From Cryobacterium tepidiphilum (GTDB lineage Bacteria > Actinomycetota > Actinomycetes > Actinomycetales > Microbacteriaceae): a DNA stretch of 51,562 nucleotides. Under the pieces are notes generated by a model that was not told where the DNA came from, ran no database searches, and saw nothing but the letters and a program-made list of their open reading frames with translations. The stretch is taken from positions 1 to 51,562 of the forward strand of contig NZ_RDSR01000024.1 in the NCBI RefSeq assembly GCF_003716325.1. The letters are read 5' to 3'. This document shows positions 16,714 through 26,184 of the stretch, piece by piece. Each line of letters opens with the position of its first letter. Positions within the stretch are counted from its first letter, which is position 1. Position numbers and translations under genes: made by a program.

Positions 16714-17994
16714 ATGGCCCGAATAGGCGAAAGCGCCGACCTGCTGAAGTGCTCCTTCTGCGGGAAGAGCCAGAAGCAGGTTCAGCAGCTCATCGCCGGT
16801 CCAGGCGTGTACATCTGCGACGAGTGCGTCGAGCTGTGTAACGAGATCATCGAGGAGCGCCTCGCCGAAGCCGGCGAAGAAGAGGGCACCAGCGACTTCG
16901 ACCTGCCCAAGCCCAAGGAGATCTTCGGCTTTCTCGAGGAGTACGTGATCGGCCAGGAGGCCGCCAAGCGCGCCCTCGCCGTCGCGGTCTACAACCACTA
17001 CAAGCGGGTGCGCGCCAAGGGCACACTCACCTCCGCCGACGCCATGCACGACGACGTCGAGATCTCGAAGTCCAACATCCTCCTCATCGGCCCCACCGGC
17101 TGCGGCAAGACCTACTTGGCGCAGACGCTGGCGAAGCGGCTGAACGTGCCGTTCGCGGTCGCCGACGCCACCGCCCTCACCGAGGCCGGCTACGTCGGCG
17201 AAGACGTCGAGAACATCCTCCTCAAGCTCATCCAGGCCGCCGACTACGACGTCAAGCGCGCCGAGACGGGCATCATCTACATCGACGAGATCGACAAGAT
17301 CGCCCGCAAGGCCGAGAACCCGTCGATCACTCGTGATGTGTCGGGCGAGGGCGTGCAGCAGGCGCTGCTGAAGATCCTCGAGGGCACGGTCGCATCCGTT
17401 CCGCCGCAGGGCGGCCGCAAGCATCCGCACCAGGAGTTCATCCAGATCGACACGACGAACGTGCTGTTCATCGTGGCCGGCGCGTTCGCCGGGCTGGAGG
17501 AGATCATCTCCCAGCGGGCGGGCAAGAAGGGCATCGGCTTCGGCGCCCCCCTGCACAGCAAGGGCGACGACGTGAACCTCTTCAGTGAGGTCCTCCCCGA
17601 AGACCTGCACAAGTTCGGGCTCATCCCCGAGTTCATCGGCCGTCTGCCCGTGGTCACCACGGTCACACAGCTCGACCAGGTGGCGCTCATGCAGATCCTT
17701 ACCGAGCCGAAGAACGCGTTGGTGCGGCAATACCAGCGGATGTTCGAACTCGACGGCGTCGCCCTCGACTTCGACCACCAGGCGCTCGAGGCCATCGCCG
17801 ACCTCGCTGTGCTCCGCAAGACCGGTGCCCGCGGCCTCCGGGCGATCATGGAAGAAGTGCTCGGGCCGATCATGTTCGAGGTGCCGTCCAGCACCGAGGT
17901 CGCCCGCGTCGTCGTCACCCGCGAAGCGGTGCTGCACAATGCGGCACCCACGATCGTGCCGCACAAGGCACGCCGCGAAGAGAAGTCCGCGTAG
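16714..17994 (+). CDS. clpX: ATP-dependent Clp protease ATP-binding subunit ClpX
   Basis: A 426-residue AAA+ unfoldase that feeds substrates into ClpP1P2. An N-terminal zinc-binding domain uses C13, C16, C35 and C38. Walker A is GPTGCGKT (126-133), Walker B is IIYIDEID (187-194), the RKH pore loop is GGRKH, and the IGF ClpP-docking loop is KGIGFGAP. A strong GGAGGAGG lies before the ATG. It is separated from clpP2 by a terminator and its own promoter. Confidence 0.97.
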   Translation: MARIGESADLLKCSFCGKSQKQVQQLIAGPGVYICDECVELCNEIIEERLAEAGEEEGTSDFDLPKPKEIFGFLEEYVIGQEAAKRALAVAVYNHYKRVRAKGTLTSADAMHDDVEISKSNILLIGPTGCGKTYLAQTLAKRLNVPFAVADATALTEAGYVGEDVENILLKLIQAADYDVKRAETGIIYIDEIDKIARKAENPSITRDVSGEGVQQALLKILEGTVASVPPQGGRKHPHQEFIQIDTTNVLFIVAGAFAGLEEIISQRAGKKGIGFGAPLHSKGDDVNLFSEVLPEDLHKFGLIPEFIGRLPVVTTVTQLDQVALMQILTEPKNALVRQYQRMFELDGVALDFDHQALEAIADLAVLRKTGARGLRAIMEEVLGPIMFEVPSSTEVARVVVTREAVLHNAAPTIVPHKARREEKSA

Positions 17995-18059
17995 ACAGTT
18001 CTCCGCACCCGGCGAACGTGGATGTCCGTCGCCGGCTGCGCGTCGCGCCCGTCGTTCTT

Positions 18060-18120
18060 CGCGGGTGCGCAGTTTCTGCCGTCTCAGGGCGTGGCAGGCG
18101 ACGTATTGCCCGCACTCGCG
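18060..18120. repeat. 61-bp palindromic element, copy 1 (degenerate)
   Basis: Begins CGCGGGTGCG and ends CGCACTCGCG. By hand alignment it is about 44/61 identical to copy 2 at 22564-22624, with no gaps. Its own arms pair less well than those of the other copies (about 15 of the outer 26 positions), so it looks decayed. It lies in the 227-bp gap between clpX and the methyltransferase gene. The remainder of that gap holds GC-rich sequence with no ORF I would support. Confidence 0.7.
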
Positions 18121-18209
18121 GAAGGACCGTCCCGCGTGTGCGGGCCGGAAGCGACCTTCTGCGCGCACCTGCGAAGGCGGTGTCCGTCGCAGGACCAGTC
18201 GGCCAGTCG

Positions 18210-18215
18210 TACACT
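18210..18215 (+). promoter_or_regulatory. -10 element (TACACT) of a leaderless promoter
   Basis: TACACT, then CGACAC, then the ATG at 18222: six-base spacing and no Shine-Dalgarno sequence. This decides the start of the methyltransferase gene against a longer in-frame extension to 18018. Confidence 0.6.
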
Positions 18216-18221
18216 CGACAC

Positions 18222-19157
18222 ATGACGGATGCACCGGGCGGCCCTGACCTTCACCCCGAGTCGGCCGCGCCCGAATACGCGCCGGCCGACCCGGAGATGC
18301 CGGAGGGCATCGAGTCCGCCCCGCGTGACGAGGCTGTGCGTGACACGTACACGCACGGGCACCACGAGAGCGTGCTGCGCACCCACAGCTGGCGCACCGC
18401 CGAAAACTCCGCCGCCTACCTGATCCCGGAGCTCGAGCCGGGCCTGACCCTGCTCGACGTGGGCTGCGGGCCCGGCACCATCACGGTCGACCTCGCCCGT
18501 CGCCTCGCACCCGGGAAGGTCACCGGCGTCGACGCGGCGGCCTCGATCGTGAAGCAGGCCGCCGCCCTCGCCCACGACGAAGGGGTCACCAACGCCGAGT
18601 TCCGCGTGGGCGACGTCTACGCTCTCGACTTCCCCGACGCCTCCTTCGACATCGTGCACGCGCACCAGGTGCTGCAGCACGTCGCCAATCCGGTGGCCGC
18701 CATGCGCGAGATCCGTCGCGTGCTGAAACCCGGCGGGCTGTTCGCTGCCCGCGACGTCGACTACGGGGGAGTCGTCTGGTACCCGGTCTCCGAAGGACTC
18801 TCCGAATGGATGCGGGTCTATCGTGACGTGCACTTCTGGAACGGCGGCAACCCCGACGCCGGGCGCGCGCTGAAGGCCTGGGCCCACCTGGCGGGGTTCA
18901 CCGAGGTGCGCTCGAGCGCATCCATCTGGTGCTTCGCGTCCGAACTGGAGCGCGAGTGGTGGGGTGATTCGTGGGCCGAGCGGGCCACCGAGTCGGACTT
19001 CGCCTCACACGCCATCCAGGCCGGCGTGGCCGACCTTGCCGAGCTCCGGACGATGGCTGCCGCGTGGCGCGCCTGGGTGAAAGACCCGGACGGATGGTTC
19101 GCCATGCCGCACGGGGAGATCCTCGCACGCAAGGCTCCGGCCGCGCCGAACGCGTAG
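18222..19157 (+). CDS. Class I SAM-dependent methyltransferase (UbiE/Methyltransf_11-like)
   Basis: A 311-residue methyltransferase. SAM motif I is LLDVGCGPGTITVDL (77-91), the post-I acidic residue is in VTGVDAA, and motif III follows FDIVHAHQVLQHV with IRRVLKPGGLF. The first 40 residues are Pro, Glu and Ala rich and probably disordered. The YTHGHHESVLRTHSWRTAENS segment before motif I is typical of ubiquinone/menaquinone-type and small-molecule methyltransferases; the substrate is unknown. It converges on the minus-strand valS operon. Confidence 0.85.
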   Translation: MTDAPGGPDLHPESAAPEYAPADPEMPEGIESAPRDEAVRDTYTHGHHESVLRTHSWRTAENSAAYLIPELEPGLTLLDVGCGPGTITVDLARRLAPGKVTGVDAAASIVKQAAALAHDEGVTNAEFRVGDVYALDFPDASFDIVHAHQVLQHVANPVAAMREIRRVLKPGGLFAARDVDYGGVVWYPVSEGLSEWMRVYRDVHFWNGGNPDAGRALKAWAHLAGFTEVRSSASIWCFASELEREWWGDSWAERATESDFASHAIQAGVADLAELRTMAAAWRAWVKDPDGWFAMPHGEILARKAPAAPNA

Positions 19158-19161
19158 CGGC

Positions 19162-19428
19162 TCAGATCCAGTCGTCCTCGTCGGCGCTCTCCACGGCCGG
19201 CTGGGTGATGGTCGCCGAGTCCTCGCCCGCGTTGTAGCGGATGACGGTGCCGTCGTCGAGCTCGATGACCGGCTTCCCCTCCAGCCAGGTCAACGTCCAG
19301 CGCCACTGCTGCGCGTCGTCGCCGACGGCGTCAAGCTCGTCCTCCACGGCGCGCACGGCGAGCTCCATCACGTGGGGGAGTCCGTCGGGCAGGTCACCTC
19401 CCAGCGGCCACCGGGTTCCGAGCTGCAT
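19162..19428 (-). CDS. Small acidic protein of unknown function
   Basis: An 88-residue acidic protein with no recognised domain. The WRWTLTWLEGKPVIELDDGTVIRYN stretch (split here: WRWTLTWLEG and KPVIELDDGTVIRYN) suggests a small beta sheet, and the C-terminus is rich in Asp and Glu. It is the third gene of the valS-GNAT transcript, starting 4 bp after the GNAT stop, with GAGG upstream. Its stop faces the methyltransferase stop only 4 bp away. Confidence 0.7.
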   Translation of the reverse strand: MQLGTRWPLGGDLPDGLPHVMELAVRAVEDELDAVGDDAQQWRWTLTWLEGKPVIELDDGTVIRYNAGEDSATITQPAVESADEDDWI

Positions 19429-19432
19429 GATC

Positions 19433-19879
19433 TCAGACCTCGATCTCGTACGTCAGCCACTCGGTGCGGGCACCGAGGGCGTCGTAGAGCTTCTGGGCTT
19501 CCTTGTTGTCAGGCTTCGTCACGAGCTCGATCGTGCTGAGGTCGTTTTCGCGTGCGTATACCTGGGCGAAGGCCATCAGCGCGTGCCCGACCCCGGCGTT
19601 CCGTCCCTCAGGCTTCACGTAGATGTCGTCGAGGAACAGCCCCCGGCGCGCCGTGAGGGTGTGCGGCACCTCCCGGTAGTGCACGAACCCGACCAGGTTT
19701 CCGTCGTCGTCGTGCGCCGCAGCGCCGCCGAGCTCGTGGTTCTTGTCGCTGATCCAGCTCCAGACCCGCAGCGCCTTCTCATCGGTGACTTCCACCTCGT
19801 AGAAGCTGCAATAGCCCGCGAACAGGTCGAGCCACGGGAAGAAATCCCGGTCCCTGAGCGGACGTACCGTTACTGCCAT
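19433..19879 (-). CDS. GNAT-family N-acetyltransferase
   Basis: A 148-residue acetyltransferase. The acetyl-CoA loop is GRNAGVGHALM (about 90-100), preceded by LDDIYVKPEGR in strand beta 4, and the C-terminal helix-strand NKEAQKLYDALGAR is typical. The start ATG follows GGAGAA. It sits 8 bp after valS in the same direction and is likely co-expressed. The acceptor substrate is unknown. Confidence 0.87.
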   Translation of the reverse strand: MAVTVRPLRDRDFFPWLDLFAGYCSFYEVEVTDEKALRVWSWISDKNHELGGAAAHDDDGNLVGFVHYREVPHTLTARRGLFLDDIYVKPEGRNAGVGHALMAFAQVYARENDLSTIELVTKPDNKEAQKLYDALGARTEWLTYEIEV

Positions 19880-19887
19880 TGCTTCTC

Positions 19888-22467
19888 CTAACTCTCCGGC
19901 ACCGTGGCGAGCACGATGTCGGCCACCGCCAGCTCGGTGCCTTCCGCGAACGACAGGTCGTCGATGCGACCCACCGCCCTCAGGTCTGAGGCTACCTGCG
20001 AAAGCAGGGTTGTCTCATCCGTTGTACCGCTAATTACAGCAGATGCCACGGGGGTCTTCTGGGAGGCTTTCGCGTCGGTCTTCGCGCGTCGGATGCCCGT
20101 GAGTGCCCGGCTGGCGAGTTCGAGCAGCCCCGGGTTGCCCTCGGTGGGGAGTTCGGCGACGGTCGGCCAGGTGGCGGCGTGGATCGACCCGTCGTTCGAC
20201 CAGGACCAGGCTTCTTCGGTGGCGAAGGGCACGAACGGGGCGAAGAGGCGCAGCATGGCGGACAGGGCCACGCGCAGGGCGGCCACAGCGGATGCCTGCG
20301 CGTCGCCCGGCTCCCCGTACGCGCGCTCCTTGACCAGCTCGAGGTAGTCGTCGCAGAACGTCCAGAAGAAGTTCTCGGTGACCTCCAGCGCCCGGGCGTG
20401 GTCGTAGTTCTCGAACGCGGCGGTGGCCTGCTCGATGACCAGGGCCAGGGTGGCGAGCATGCTCTGGTCGATGGGCTCGGTGACCGGGGCGTCGGCGGCC
20501 CCCTCGAACCCGAGGATGAACTTCGACGCGTTCAGGATCTTGATGGCCAGGCGGCGGCCGATCTTGATCTGGGTCGGGTTCTTCGGGTCGAACGCGGCGT
20601 CGGTGCCGAGACGCGAGGAGGCGGCCCAGTAGCGCACCGCGTCGGAGCCGTGCTGCTCGAGCATGTCGGCGGGGGTGACCACGTTGCCCTTGGACTTCGA
20701 CATCTTCTTGCGGTCGGGGTCCACGATGAAGCCCGACAGGGCGGCGTTCGCCCACGGGGAGCGGCCGTGCTCCAGCTCGGAGCGGAGGAGGGTGGAGAAC
20801 AGCCACGTGCGGATGATGTCCTGGCCCTGCGGCCGCAACGAGTACGGGTAGACGAGGTCGAAGAGCGCCGGGTCGCGCTCCCAGCCGCCCGCGAGCTGCG
20901 GGGTGAGCGAGGAGGTGGCCCAGGTGTCCATCACGTCGACCTCGCCGACGAACCCGCCGGCCTGGCCGCGCTGGCTCTCGTCGTAGCCGGGCGCCGGGTC
21001 GGAGGACGGGTCGACCGGCAGCAGCTCGCGGGTGGGCAGGATCGGCTGGTCGTAGACCGGGTTGCCGTCGGCATCGAGCGGATACCAGACCGGCAGGGGC
21101 ACACCGAAGAAGCGCTGCCGCGAGACGAGCCAGTCACCGGTGAGGCCGTTCACCCAGTTCTCGTAGCGCACGCGCATGAAGTCGGGGTGCCAGTCGAGGT
21201 CGGTGCCGTGCGCGATGAGGCGGGCCCGGAGTTCCTCGTCGCGGGCGCCGTTGCGGATGTACCACTGCCGCGTCGAGACGATCTCGAGCGGCTTGTCACC
21301 CTTCTCGAAGAACTTCACCGGGTGCACGATCGGCTTCGGCTCGCCGATCAGGTCCCCGCTCTCGCGGAGCAGCTCCACCATGGCCTGCTTCGCGGAGAAG
21401 ACGGTCTTGCCGGCGATCTGCTGGTAGGCGGCCTGACCGCGCTCGGAGGTGATGACATCCGGTGCGTCGGAGATGATGCGGCCGTCGAAGCCGATGATGG
21501 CCCGGTTGGGCAGGTCTAGCTCGCGCCACCACACCACGTCGGTCACGTCGCCGAAGGTGCAGATCATGGCGATGCCGCTGCCCTTGTCCTTCTGCGCGAG
21601 GTGGTGCGCGACGATGGGAACCTCCACGTCGAAGACGGGCGTGCGCACGGTGGTGCCGAAGAGCGCCTGGTAACGCTCGTCGTCCGGATGCGCGACGAGC
21701 GCCACGCAGGCTGCCAGCAGTTCCGGGCGGGTCGTCTCGATGTCAACGGTGCCGCCGCCCTGCTGGTGGAACGACACGCGGTGGTACGCGGCGGCCTGGT
21801 CCTTGTCTTCCAGCTCGGCCTGTGCGACCGCGGTGCGGAACGTGACGTCCCACAGGGTGGGGGCCATGGCCTGGTAGGCCTCGCCGCGCAGGACGTTGCC
21901 GAGGAACGCGAGCTGCGAGGTGTAGAGCGCCTCCTGGCCGATGGTGCGGTAGGTCTGCGTCCAGTCGACGGAGAGGCCGAGGGTGCGCCACAGCGCCTCG
22001 AACTGCTTCTCGTCTTCGGCGGTCAGCCGCTCGCACAGCTCGATGAAGTTGCGCCGGCTGATGGGCTTCTGGTCGGCGGCCTTGATGCTCTTGCCGTCGC
22101 CGCCCTCGTGTGGCGGCTCGAAGTCGTTCTCGTAGGGGAGCGACGGGTCGCACCGCACGCCGTAGTAGTTCTGCACCCGGCGCTCGGTGGGCAGGCCGTT
22201 GTCGTCCCAGCCCATGGGGTAGAACACGCTCTTGCCGCGCATGCGCTGGAACCGGGCCACGACATCGGTGTGCGTGTACGAGAAGACGTGCCCGATGTGC
22301 AGCGACCCGGAGGCGGTCGGCGGGGGCGTGTCGATGGAGTAGATGGAGTCGCGGCTGGCGGACTCGCGGTCGAACCGGTAGGTGCCGCGGTTCTCCCAGA
22401 TGGCCTCCCACTTCGATTCCAGTCCTTCGAGGGCTGGCTTTTCAGGGACGCGGTCGGCAGTACTCAT
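19888..22467 (-). CDS. valS: Valyl-tRNA synthetase, short archaeal-like type
   Basis: An 859-residue class Ia synthetase that charges tRNA-Val. The HIGH signature is H57-I-G-H60 and KMSKS lies near residue 590 (RKKMSKSKGN). The connecting CP1 editing domain spans roughly 200-340. The PMGWDDNGLPTERRVQNYYG region and the absence of a long C-terminal coiled coil place it with the archaeal-like ValRS found in some actinobacteria and alphaproteobacteria, not the E. coli-type enzyme of about 950 residues. The ATG follows GGAGA. Confidence 0.94.
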   Translation of the reverse strand: MSTADRVPEKPALEGLESKWEAIWENRGTYRFDRESASRDSIYSIDTPPPTASGSLHIGHVFSYTHTDVVARFQRMRGKSVFYPMGWDDNGLPTERRVQNYYGVRCDPSLPYENDFEPPHEGGDGKSIKAADQKPISRRNFIELCERLTAEDEKQFEALWRTLGLSVDWTQTYRTIGQEALYTSQLAFLGNVLRGEAYQAMAPTLWDVTFRTAVAQAELEDKDQAAAYHRVSFHQQGGGTVDIETTRPELLAACVALVAHPDDERYQALFGTTVRTPVFDVEVPIVAHHLAQKDKGSGIAMICTFGDVTDVVWWRELDLPNRAIIGFDGRIISDAPDVITSERGQAAYQQIAGKTVFSAKQAMVELLRESGDLIGEPKPIVHPVKFFEKGDKPLEIVSTRQWYIRNGARDEELRARLIAHGTDLDWHPDFMRVRYENWVNGLTGDWLVSRQRFFGVPLPVWYPLDADGNPVYDQPILPTRELLPVDPSSDPAPGYDESQRGQAGGFVGEVDVMDTWATSSLTPQLAGGWERDPALFDLVYPYSLRPQGQDIIRTWLFSTLLRSELEHGRSPWANAALSGFIVDPDRKKMSKSKGNVVTPADMLEQHGSDAVRYWAASSRLGTDAAFDPKNPTQIKIGRRLAIKILNASKFILGFEGAADAPVTEPIDQSMLATLALVIEQATAAFENYDHARALEVTENFFWTFCDDYLELVKERAYGEPGDAQASAVAALRVALSAMLRLFAPFVPFATEEAWSWSNDGSIHAATWPTVAELPTEGNPGLLELASRALTGIRRAKTDAKASQKTPVASAVISGTTDETTLLSQVASDLRAVGRIDDLSFAEGTELAVADIVLATVPES

Positions 22468-22527
22468 GGGTCTCCGGTTCGTATAGGCGGCACCGTGTCG
22501 GTGGTGAGGTGCCTGATTGTCTCCTCT

Positions 22528-22533
22528 AATCTA
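22528..22533 (-). promoter_or_regulatory. Candidate -10 (TAGATT) for valS
   Basis: On the minus strand TAGATT lies about 60 bases before the valS ATG, giving a leader of roughly 50 nt. No T-box signature is seen in that leader, in contrast to ileS. Confidence 0.45.
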
Positions 22534-22563
22534 CCGGACGGCGGCTGGCCTCCGGCCTCCCAT

Positions 22564-22624
22564 CGCGGGTGCGGGCTTTCTGCCGCCTCGCGCGGTCGGA
22601 GGCGGCAGTTCGGGCGCACTCGCG
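22564..22624. repeat. 61-bp palindromic element, copy 2
   Basis: Begins CGCGGGTGCG and ends CGCACTCGCG, exactly 61 bp. The inner arm CTGCCGCCTC is repeated inverted as GAGGCGGCAG. About 20 of the outer 26 base positions pair. It lies 7 bp beyond the stop of the ABC ATPase gene and upstream of the valS promoter, so it could act as a terminator for the ABC operon. Confidence 0.8.
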
Positions 22625-22631
22625 GAGACGG

Positions 22632-24320
22632 TCAGGCGGGGAGAAGGGGCACCGCGGCGAGCAGCTGCGCGGTATACGGATGCCGCGGGTCGGCGAAAAC
22701 AGCGGACGCCTCGCCGGTCTCCACGATGCATCCGTTCTGCATCACCGCGACACGGTCGCTCATGTGCTGCACCACGCCCAGGTCGTGCGAGATGAACAGC
22801 AGGCTGAGCCCTCGCTCCCGTTGCAGCTCGTCGAGGAGGTCGAGCACCTGCGCCTGCACCGTCACGTCGAGGGCCGAGACCGGCTCGTCGCACACGAGCA
22901 CGTCGGGCCGGGCGGCCAGCGCCCGCGCGATGCCCACGCGCTGCCGCTGGCCGCCGGAGAGCGACAGCGGGCGCCGGCCGAGCAGTGTCGCCGGCAGTGC
23001 GACGGCGTCGAGCAGCTCCCGCACGCGGGCGGATGCCGCGGGCCCGCTCCTTCTGCCGCCGGTCACCGCGTCGAGGAGGATGTCCTGCACGGTGAAGCGG
23101 GGATCGAAGGAGCCGAGGGCGTCCTGGTAGATCGCGCCGATCGCGGGCCGCAGGGCGCGCCGCTCGTTCTCCGGTATTCCGGTGAACGGGTGGCCGAGCA
23201 GGCGCACCTCGCCGGCGTCGGGCGCGGTGAGCGCGAGGGCGAGGCGCGCGGTTGTGGTCTTGCCCGACCCGGACTCCCCGACGATCCCGAGCGTGGTGCC
23301 GCGCTCGAGCCGGAACGACACGTCGTCCACGGCGAGGAACTGCCCGCCGCCGGGCCGCCGGAACGACTTCACGAGCCCGCGCGCCTCGAGCACCACCTCC
23401 CGCGCCCCGCCCGTCTCTCCACGCGAGTCGTTAGTTGTGGTCGCTATTGCCGACCTGTTGCGACCACTACCAACGACTCGCGTGTCTGTGGAGGTGGGGG
23501 CGAGGGCGGTGTGGCGGGGCTTGTCTGCGGGGATGGCGGCGAGCATCCGCTGGGTGATCGGATGCGTGGGCGCGGCCAGCACCCGCACCGCCGGTCCCGA
23601 CTCCACGATTCGACCCTCCGCCATCACCGCGATGTCGTCGGCGATGCGGCTCACCACGGCGAGGTCGTGGCTGATCAGCAGGATGCCGGTGCCGGCGGCT
23701 TTCAGGTTTTCCAGGAGGTCGAGGATCTGTGCCTGCACGGTGACGTCGAGGGCGGTGGTGGGTTCGTCGGCGATGAGAAGGGGCGGGTCGAGGGCGATGG
23801 CGGCGGCGATGAGGGCCCGCTGGCGCTGCCCGCCGGAGAGCTCGCCGGAGCGCTGTCGCATCCGTTCGCCGGCGTCGGGCAGGCCAACGGCCGCGAGAAG
23901 CTCCCGCACGCGGGCCTGCCGCGCCACGGCGTCCAGCGGCATGTGCAGTCGCAGGGAATCGGCGACCTCCCGACCGACCGGCCGGAGCGGGTCGAGGGAC
24001 ACCAGGGCGTCCTGCAGCACGAGGCCGACATCCTTGCCGCGGCGGCGGCGCCAGGCGCGCTCCGAGAGCCCGAGCACGGATGAGCCGGCCACGGCGAGCG
24101 CGTCGGCCTCCACCCGGGCGCCGGCTCCGGCGAGGCCGAGCAGGCTGCGGGCGGTCACGCTCTTGCCGGAGCCGGACTCGCCGACCAGGGCGAGGCAGCG
24201 GCCGGCCGAGACGTCGAACGAGACGCCGCTGACGACGGGAGTGCCGCCGAAGACGACGCTGAGGTTCAGCACCCGGGCGACGGCGGAGGGGGCGTCGCCC
24301 GTGTTCGGCTCTGCGCTCAT
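22632..24320 (-). CDS. Peptide/nickel-type ABC transporter, fused double ATPase (DppD-DppF-like)
   Basis: A 562-residue fusion of two ATPase domains that energises the importer encoded upstream. Domain 1 has Walker A GESGSGKS at 47-54, LSGGQRQR and [11 protein letters not shown]. Domain 2 starts near residue 305 and repeats the set ([31 protein letters not shown]). The linker at about 280-300 is encoded by a 61-bp palindrome, giving a DTRVVGSG...TTTNDSR-like peptide. I chose the ATG at 24320, which overlaps the permease stop (ATGA); the open frame continues upstream but as shadow sequence. Confidence 0.93.
   Translation of the reverse strand: MSAEPNTGDAPSAVARVLNLSVVFGGTPVVSGVSFDVSAGRCLALVGESGSGKSVTARSLLGLAGAGARVEADALAVAGSSVLGLSERAWRRRRGKDVGLVLQDALVSLDPLRPVGREVADSLRLHMPLDAVARQARVRELLAAVGLPDAGERMRQRSGELSGGQRQRALIAAAIALDPPLLIADEPTTALDVTVQAQILDLLENLKAAGTGILLISHDLAVVSRIADDIAVMAEGRIVESGPAVRVLAAPTHPITQRMLAAIPADKPRHTALAPTSTDTRVVGSGRNRSAIATTTNDSRGETGGAREVVLEARGLVKSFRRPGGGQFLAVDDVSFRLERGTTLGIVGESGSGKTTTARLALALTAPDAGEVRLLGHPFTGIPENERRALRPAIGAIYQDALGSFDPRFTVQDILLDAVTGGRRSGPAASARVRELLDAVALPATLLGRRPLSLSGGQRQRVGIARALAARPDVLVCDEPVSALDVTVQAQVLDLLDELQRERGLSLLFISHDLGVVQHMSDRVAVMQNGCIVETGEASAVFADPRHPYTAQLLAAVPLLPA
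23422..23482. repeat. 61-bp palindromic element, copy 4, inside the ATPase linker
   Basis: Begins CGCGAGTCGTTAGTTGTGG and ends CCACTACCAACGACTCGCG, exactly 61 bp. The outer 23 positions of the arms match at 21. It lies wholly within the open reading frame of the fused ABC ATPase, between the two nucleotide-binding domains, and does not break the frame. No target-site duplication is evident. Confidence 0.85.
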
Positions 24321-25177
24321 GCGTACCGCGCCCGTCTCTCGATCGCCCGGCCGAGCACCGTGGCCGCGACGGCCGTGAGCACGATCACGAGGCCCGGGAA
24401 GAAGCTCATCCACCAGGCGGTCGTGAGGTAGGTGCGCCCGGCGGAGAGCATGGCGCCCCACTCGGCGGCCGGAGGCTGCGCGCCGAGCCCGAGGTAGCTG
24501 AGGGCCGACGCCCACACGATCGCCTGTCCGACGCCGAGCGTGCCGAGCACGAACAGCGGGGCGAGGGTGTTCGGCAGGATGTGGCGCAGCAGCAGCTGCC
24601 GCCGGGTGCGCCCGAGCACGGTCGCCGCCTCGACGAACGAGGAGCGCCGAACGGCCAGGAGCTGGCCGCGGATGATGCGCGCGTACCCGGGCGACGCCGA
24701 GAGTCCCACGGCGACGGTGGCGGTCCACACGCCGGGGCCGAAGATGAGGATGAACAGGAGCGCGAGCAGCAGCCCGGGGAAGGCGAAGAGCACCTCGAGC
24801 AGGCGGTTGACGCTGAAGTCCACGGCAGGGCCGAGCATCCCCGCGATCGTGCCGAGCACCAGTCCCACCCCGAGGCCGATGGCCGTGGCCGCGAAGCCGA
24901 TTACGAGCGATGTTCCCGCGCCGTGCACCACCCGGGTCCAGATGTCCCGGCCGGACTCGTCGGTCCCGAACCAGTGCGCCGGCGACGGTGGCTGGAAGGC
25001 CGCGGCAGGGTCGATGCCGAGCGGGTCGCCGGGGGCGAGGAGCCCCGGCAGGAGGCCGGCCACCAGCAGGAACAGCGCGACGACGACCGCGAGCACCTCG
25101 AACGGCGTCACCCGCCGCCCGCGCGACCGCGACCGCTCGCCGCGGCTGAGTGTGGCCTGCACCTCGAGTTCGCTCAC
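24317..25177 (-). CDS. Peptide/nickel-type ABC transporter permease (DppC-like)
   Basis: A 286-residue inner-membrane permease. A first membrane segment at about 26-48 ([17 protein letters not shown]) precedes the OppC N-terminal region [20 protein letters not shown], then five more segments, with the ATPase-coupling EAA-like loop in [20 protein letters not shown]. The GTG start at 25177 overlaps the stop of the upstream permease (GTGA), and the stop overlaps the ATPase ATG. All four importer genes are tightly coupled. Confidence 0.92.
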   Translation of the reverse strand: MSELEVQATLSRGERSRSRGRRVTPFEVLAVVVALFLLVAGLLPGLLAPGDPLGIDPAAAFQPPSPAHWFGTDESGRDIWTRVVHGAGTSLVIGFAATAIGLGVGLVLGTIAGMLGPAVDFSVNRLLEVLFAFPGLLLALLFILIFGPGVWTATVAVGLSASPGYARIIRGQLLAVRRSSFVEAATVLGRTRRQLLLRHILPNTLAPLFVLGTLGVGQAIVWASALSYLGLGAQPPAAEWGAMLSAGRTYLTTAWWMSFFPGLVIVLTAVAATVLGRAIERRARYA

Positions 25178-26169
25178 GCAGTCCTCCCGCGCGGGTCGAG
25201 CAGCGCACCGGCCAGGTCGGTGACGAGCGTCATCAGGATGTATGCCAGCGCCACGATCAGAACGACCCCGATCACGACCGGCACATCGCGGAGGGTCACC
25301 GCGTTCAGCAAGGTGCGGCCGAGGCCCGGCCGGGCGAAGATCGTCTCCACCACCACGGCGCCGCTGATGAGCGACCCGAACGCCCAGCCCGACAGGTTCA
25401 CCGCCGGCAGGGCGGCATGCCGCAGTACATGCACGAAGCGGATGCCGAGCTCGCCTTCGCCGCGCGCCCGCGCCGACAGCACGAAGGGCGATTCCAGCGC
25501 CGCCTGGAACGACTCGCGCATGATCTGCCCGAGGAACCCGGCCAGCGGCACCGCGAGGGTCAGCACCGGCAGCACCAGCCCCACCGGGCCGGGCGTGCTG
25601 ATCGGCGGCAGCACCCCCAGCCAGGTGCTGAACAGGATGATGAGCGCGGTCGCCAGCCAGAAATGGGGAAGGGCCGCGGCCGTGATCTCGATCCCCGACC
25701 CCACCGCCCAGGCGGTTTTGCCGCCGAGCGTCGACCAGGTGGCGAGGGCGAGGGCGAGCAGCCACGCGACGGCCAGTGCGAGCAGCGCGAGCAGGAGCGT
25801 GCCGCCGAGTTGGGCCAGCAGCAGGGGAGCGACATCCATGTTCAGGGCGTAGGAGCGGCCGAGGTCGCCGGTGGCCAGGCGGCCGAGTTCCCGCAGGTAC
25901 TGCACCAGGAGCGGCTGGTCGAAGCCGTATTCCGCGCGTACCGCCGCGAGCGCCTCGGGGGACGCCTGGGAGCCGGGACCGCCCAGCACGGCCTGCGCCG
26001 GGTCGCCCGGAATCAGGCGCACGGCGAAGAACGTCAGCGTCGCAACCGCCCACAGCACGAAGAGTCCGCCGGCGCTGTGCACCAGCACCGGGTGCAACGG
26101 GCCCCGGGAACGCCGAGCCGGCGGCCGTCTCGTGACGGCCGCCGGTGCCGGTGACCCGCTCTCTCGCAT
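25174..26169 (-). CDS. Peptide/nickel-type ABC transporter permease (DppB-like)
   Basis: A 331-residue permease with six predicted membrane segments. The N-terminal segment is followed by [14 protein letters not shown], the DppB/OppB periplasmic signature. The EAA loop is in the region [23 protein letters not shown] and the last segment ends in [12 protein letters not shown]. An Arg- and Pro-rich cytoplasmic leader of about 30 residues precedes the first segment. The gene starts 15 bp after the binding-protein stop. Confidence 0.92.
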   Translation of the reverse strand: MRESGSPAPAAVTRRPPARRSRGPLHPVLVHSAGGLFVLWAVATLTFFAVRLIPGDPAQAVLGGPGSQASPEALAAVRAEYGFDQPLLVQYLRELGRLATGDLGRSYALNMDVAPLLLAQLGGTLLLALLALAVAWLLALALATWSTLGGKTAWAVGSGIEITAAALPHFWLATALIILFSTWLGVLPPISTPGPVGLVLPVLTLAVPLAGFLGQIMRESFQAALESPFVLSARARGEGELGIRFVHVLRHAALPAVNLSGWAFGSLISGAVVVETIFARPGLGRTLLNAVTLRDVPVVIGVVLIVALAYILMTLVTDLAGALLDPRGRTA

Positions 26170-26184
26170 CCTTTAGTCAGCGGG

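Noticed and set aside
18131..18175. GC-rich inverted segments after element copy 1 as a second element
   Set aside because: CGCGTGTGCGGG and CGCGCACCTGCG pair only partially and lack the fixed ends and 61-bp length.
20179..23130. Long plus-strand open frames opposite valS and the ABC ATPase
   Set aside because: They mirror strongly supported minus-strand genes with full motif sets. Long antisense frames are expected at this GC content.
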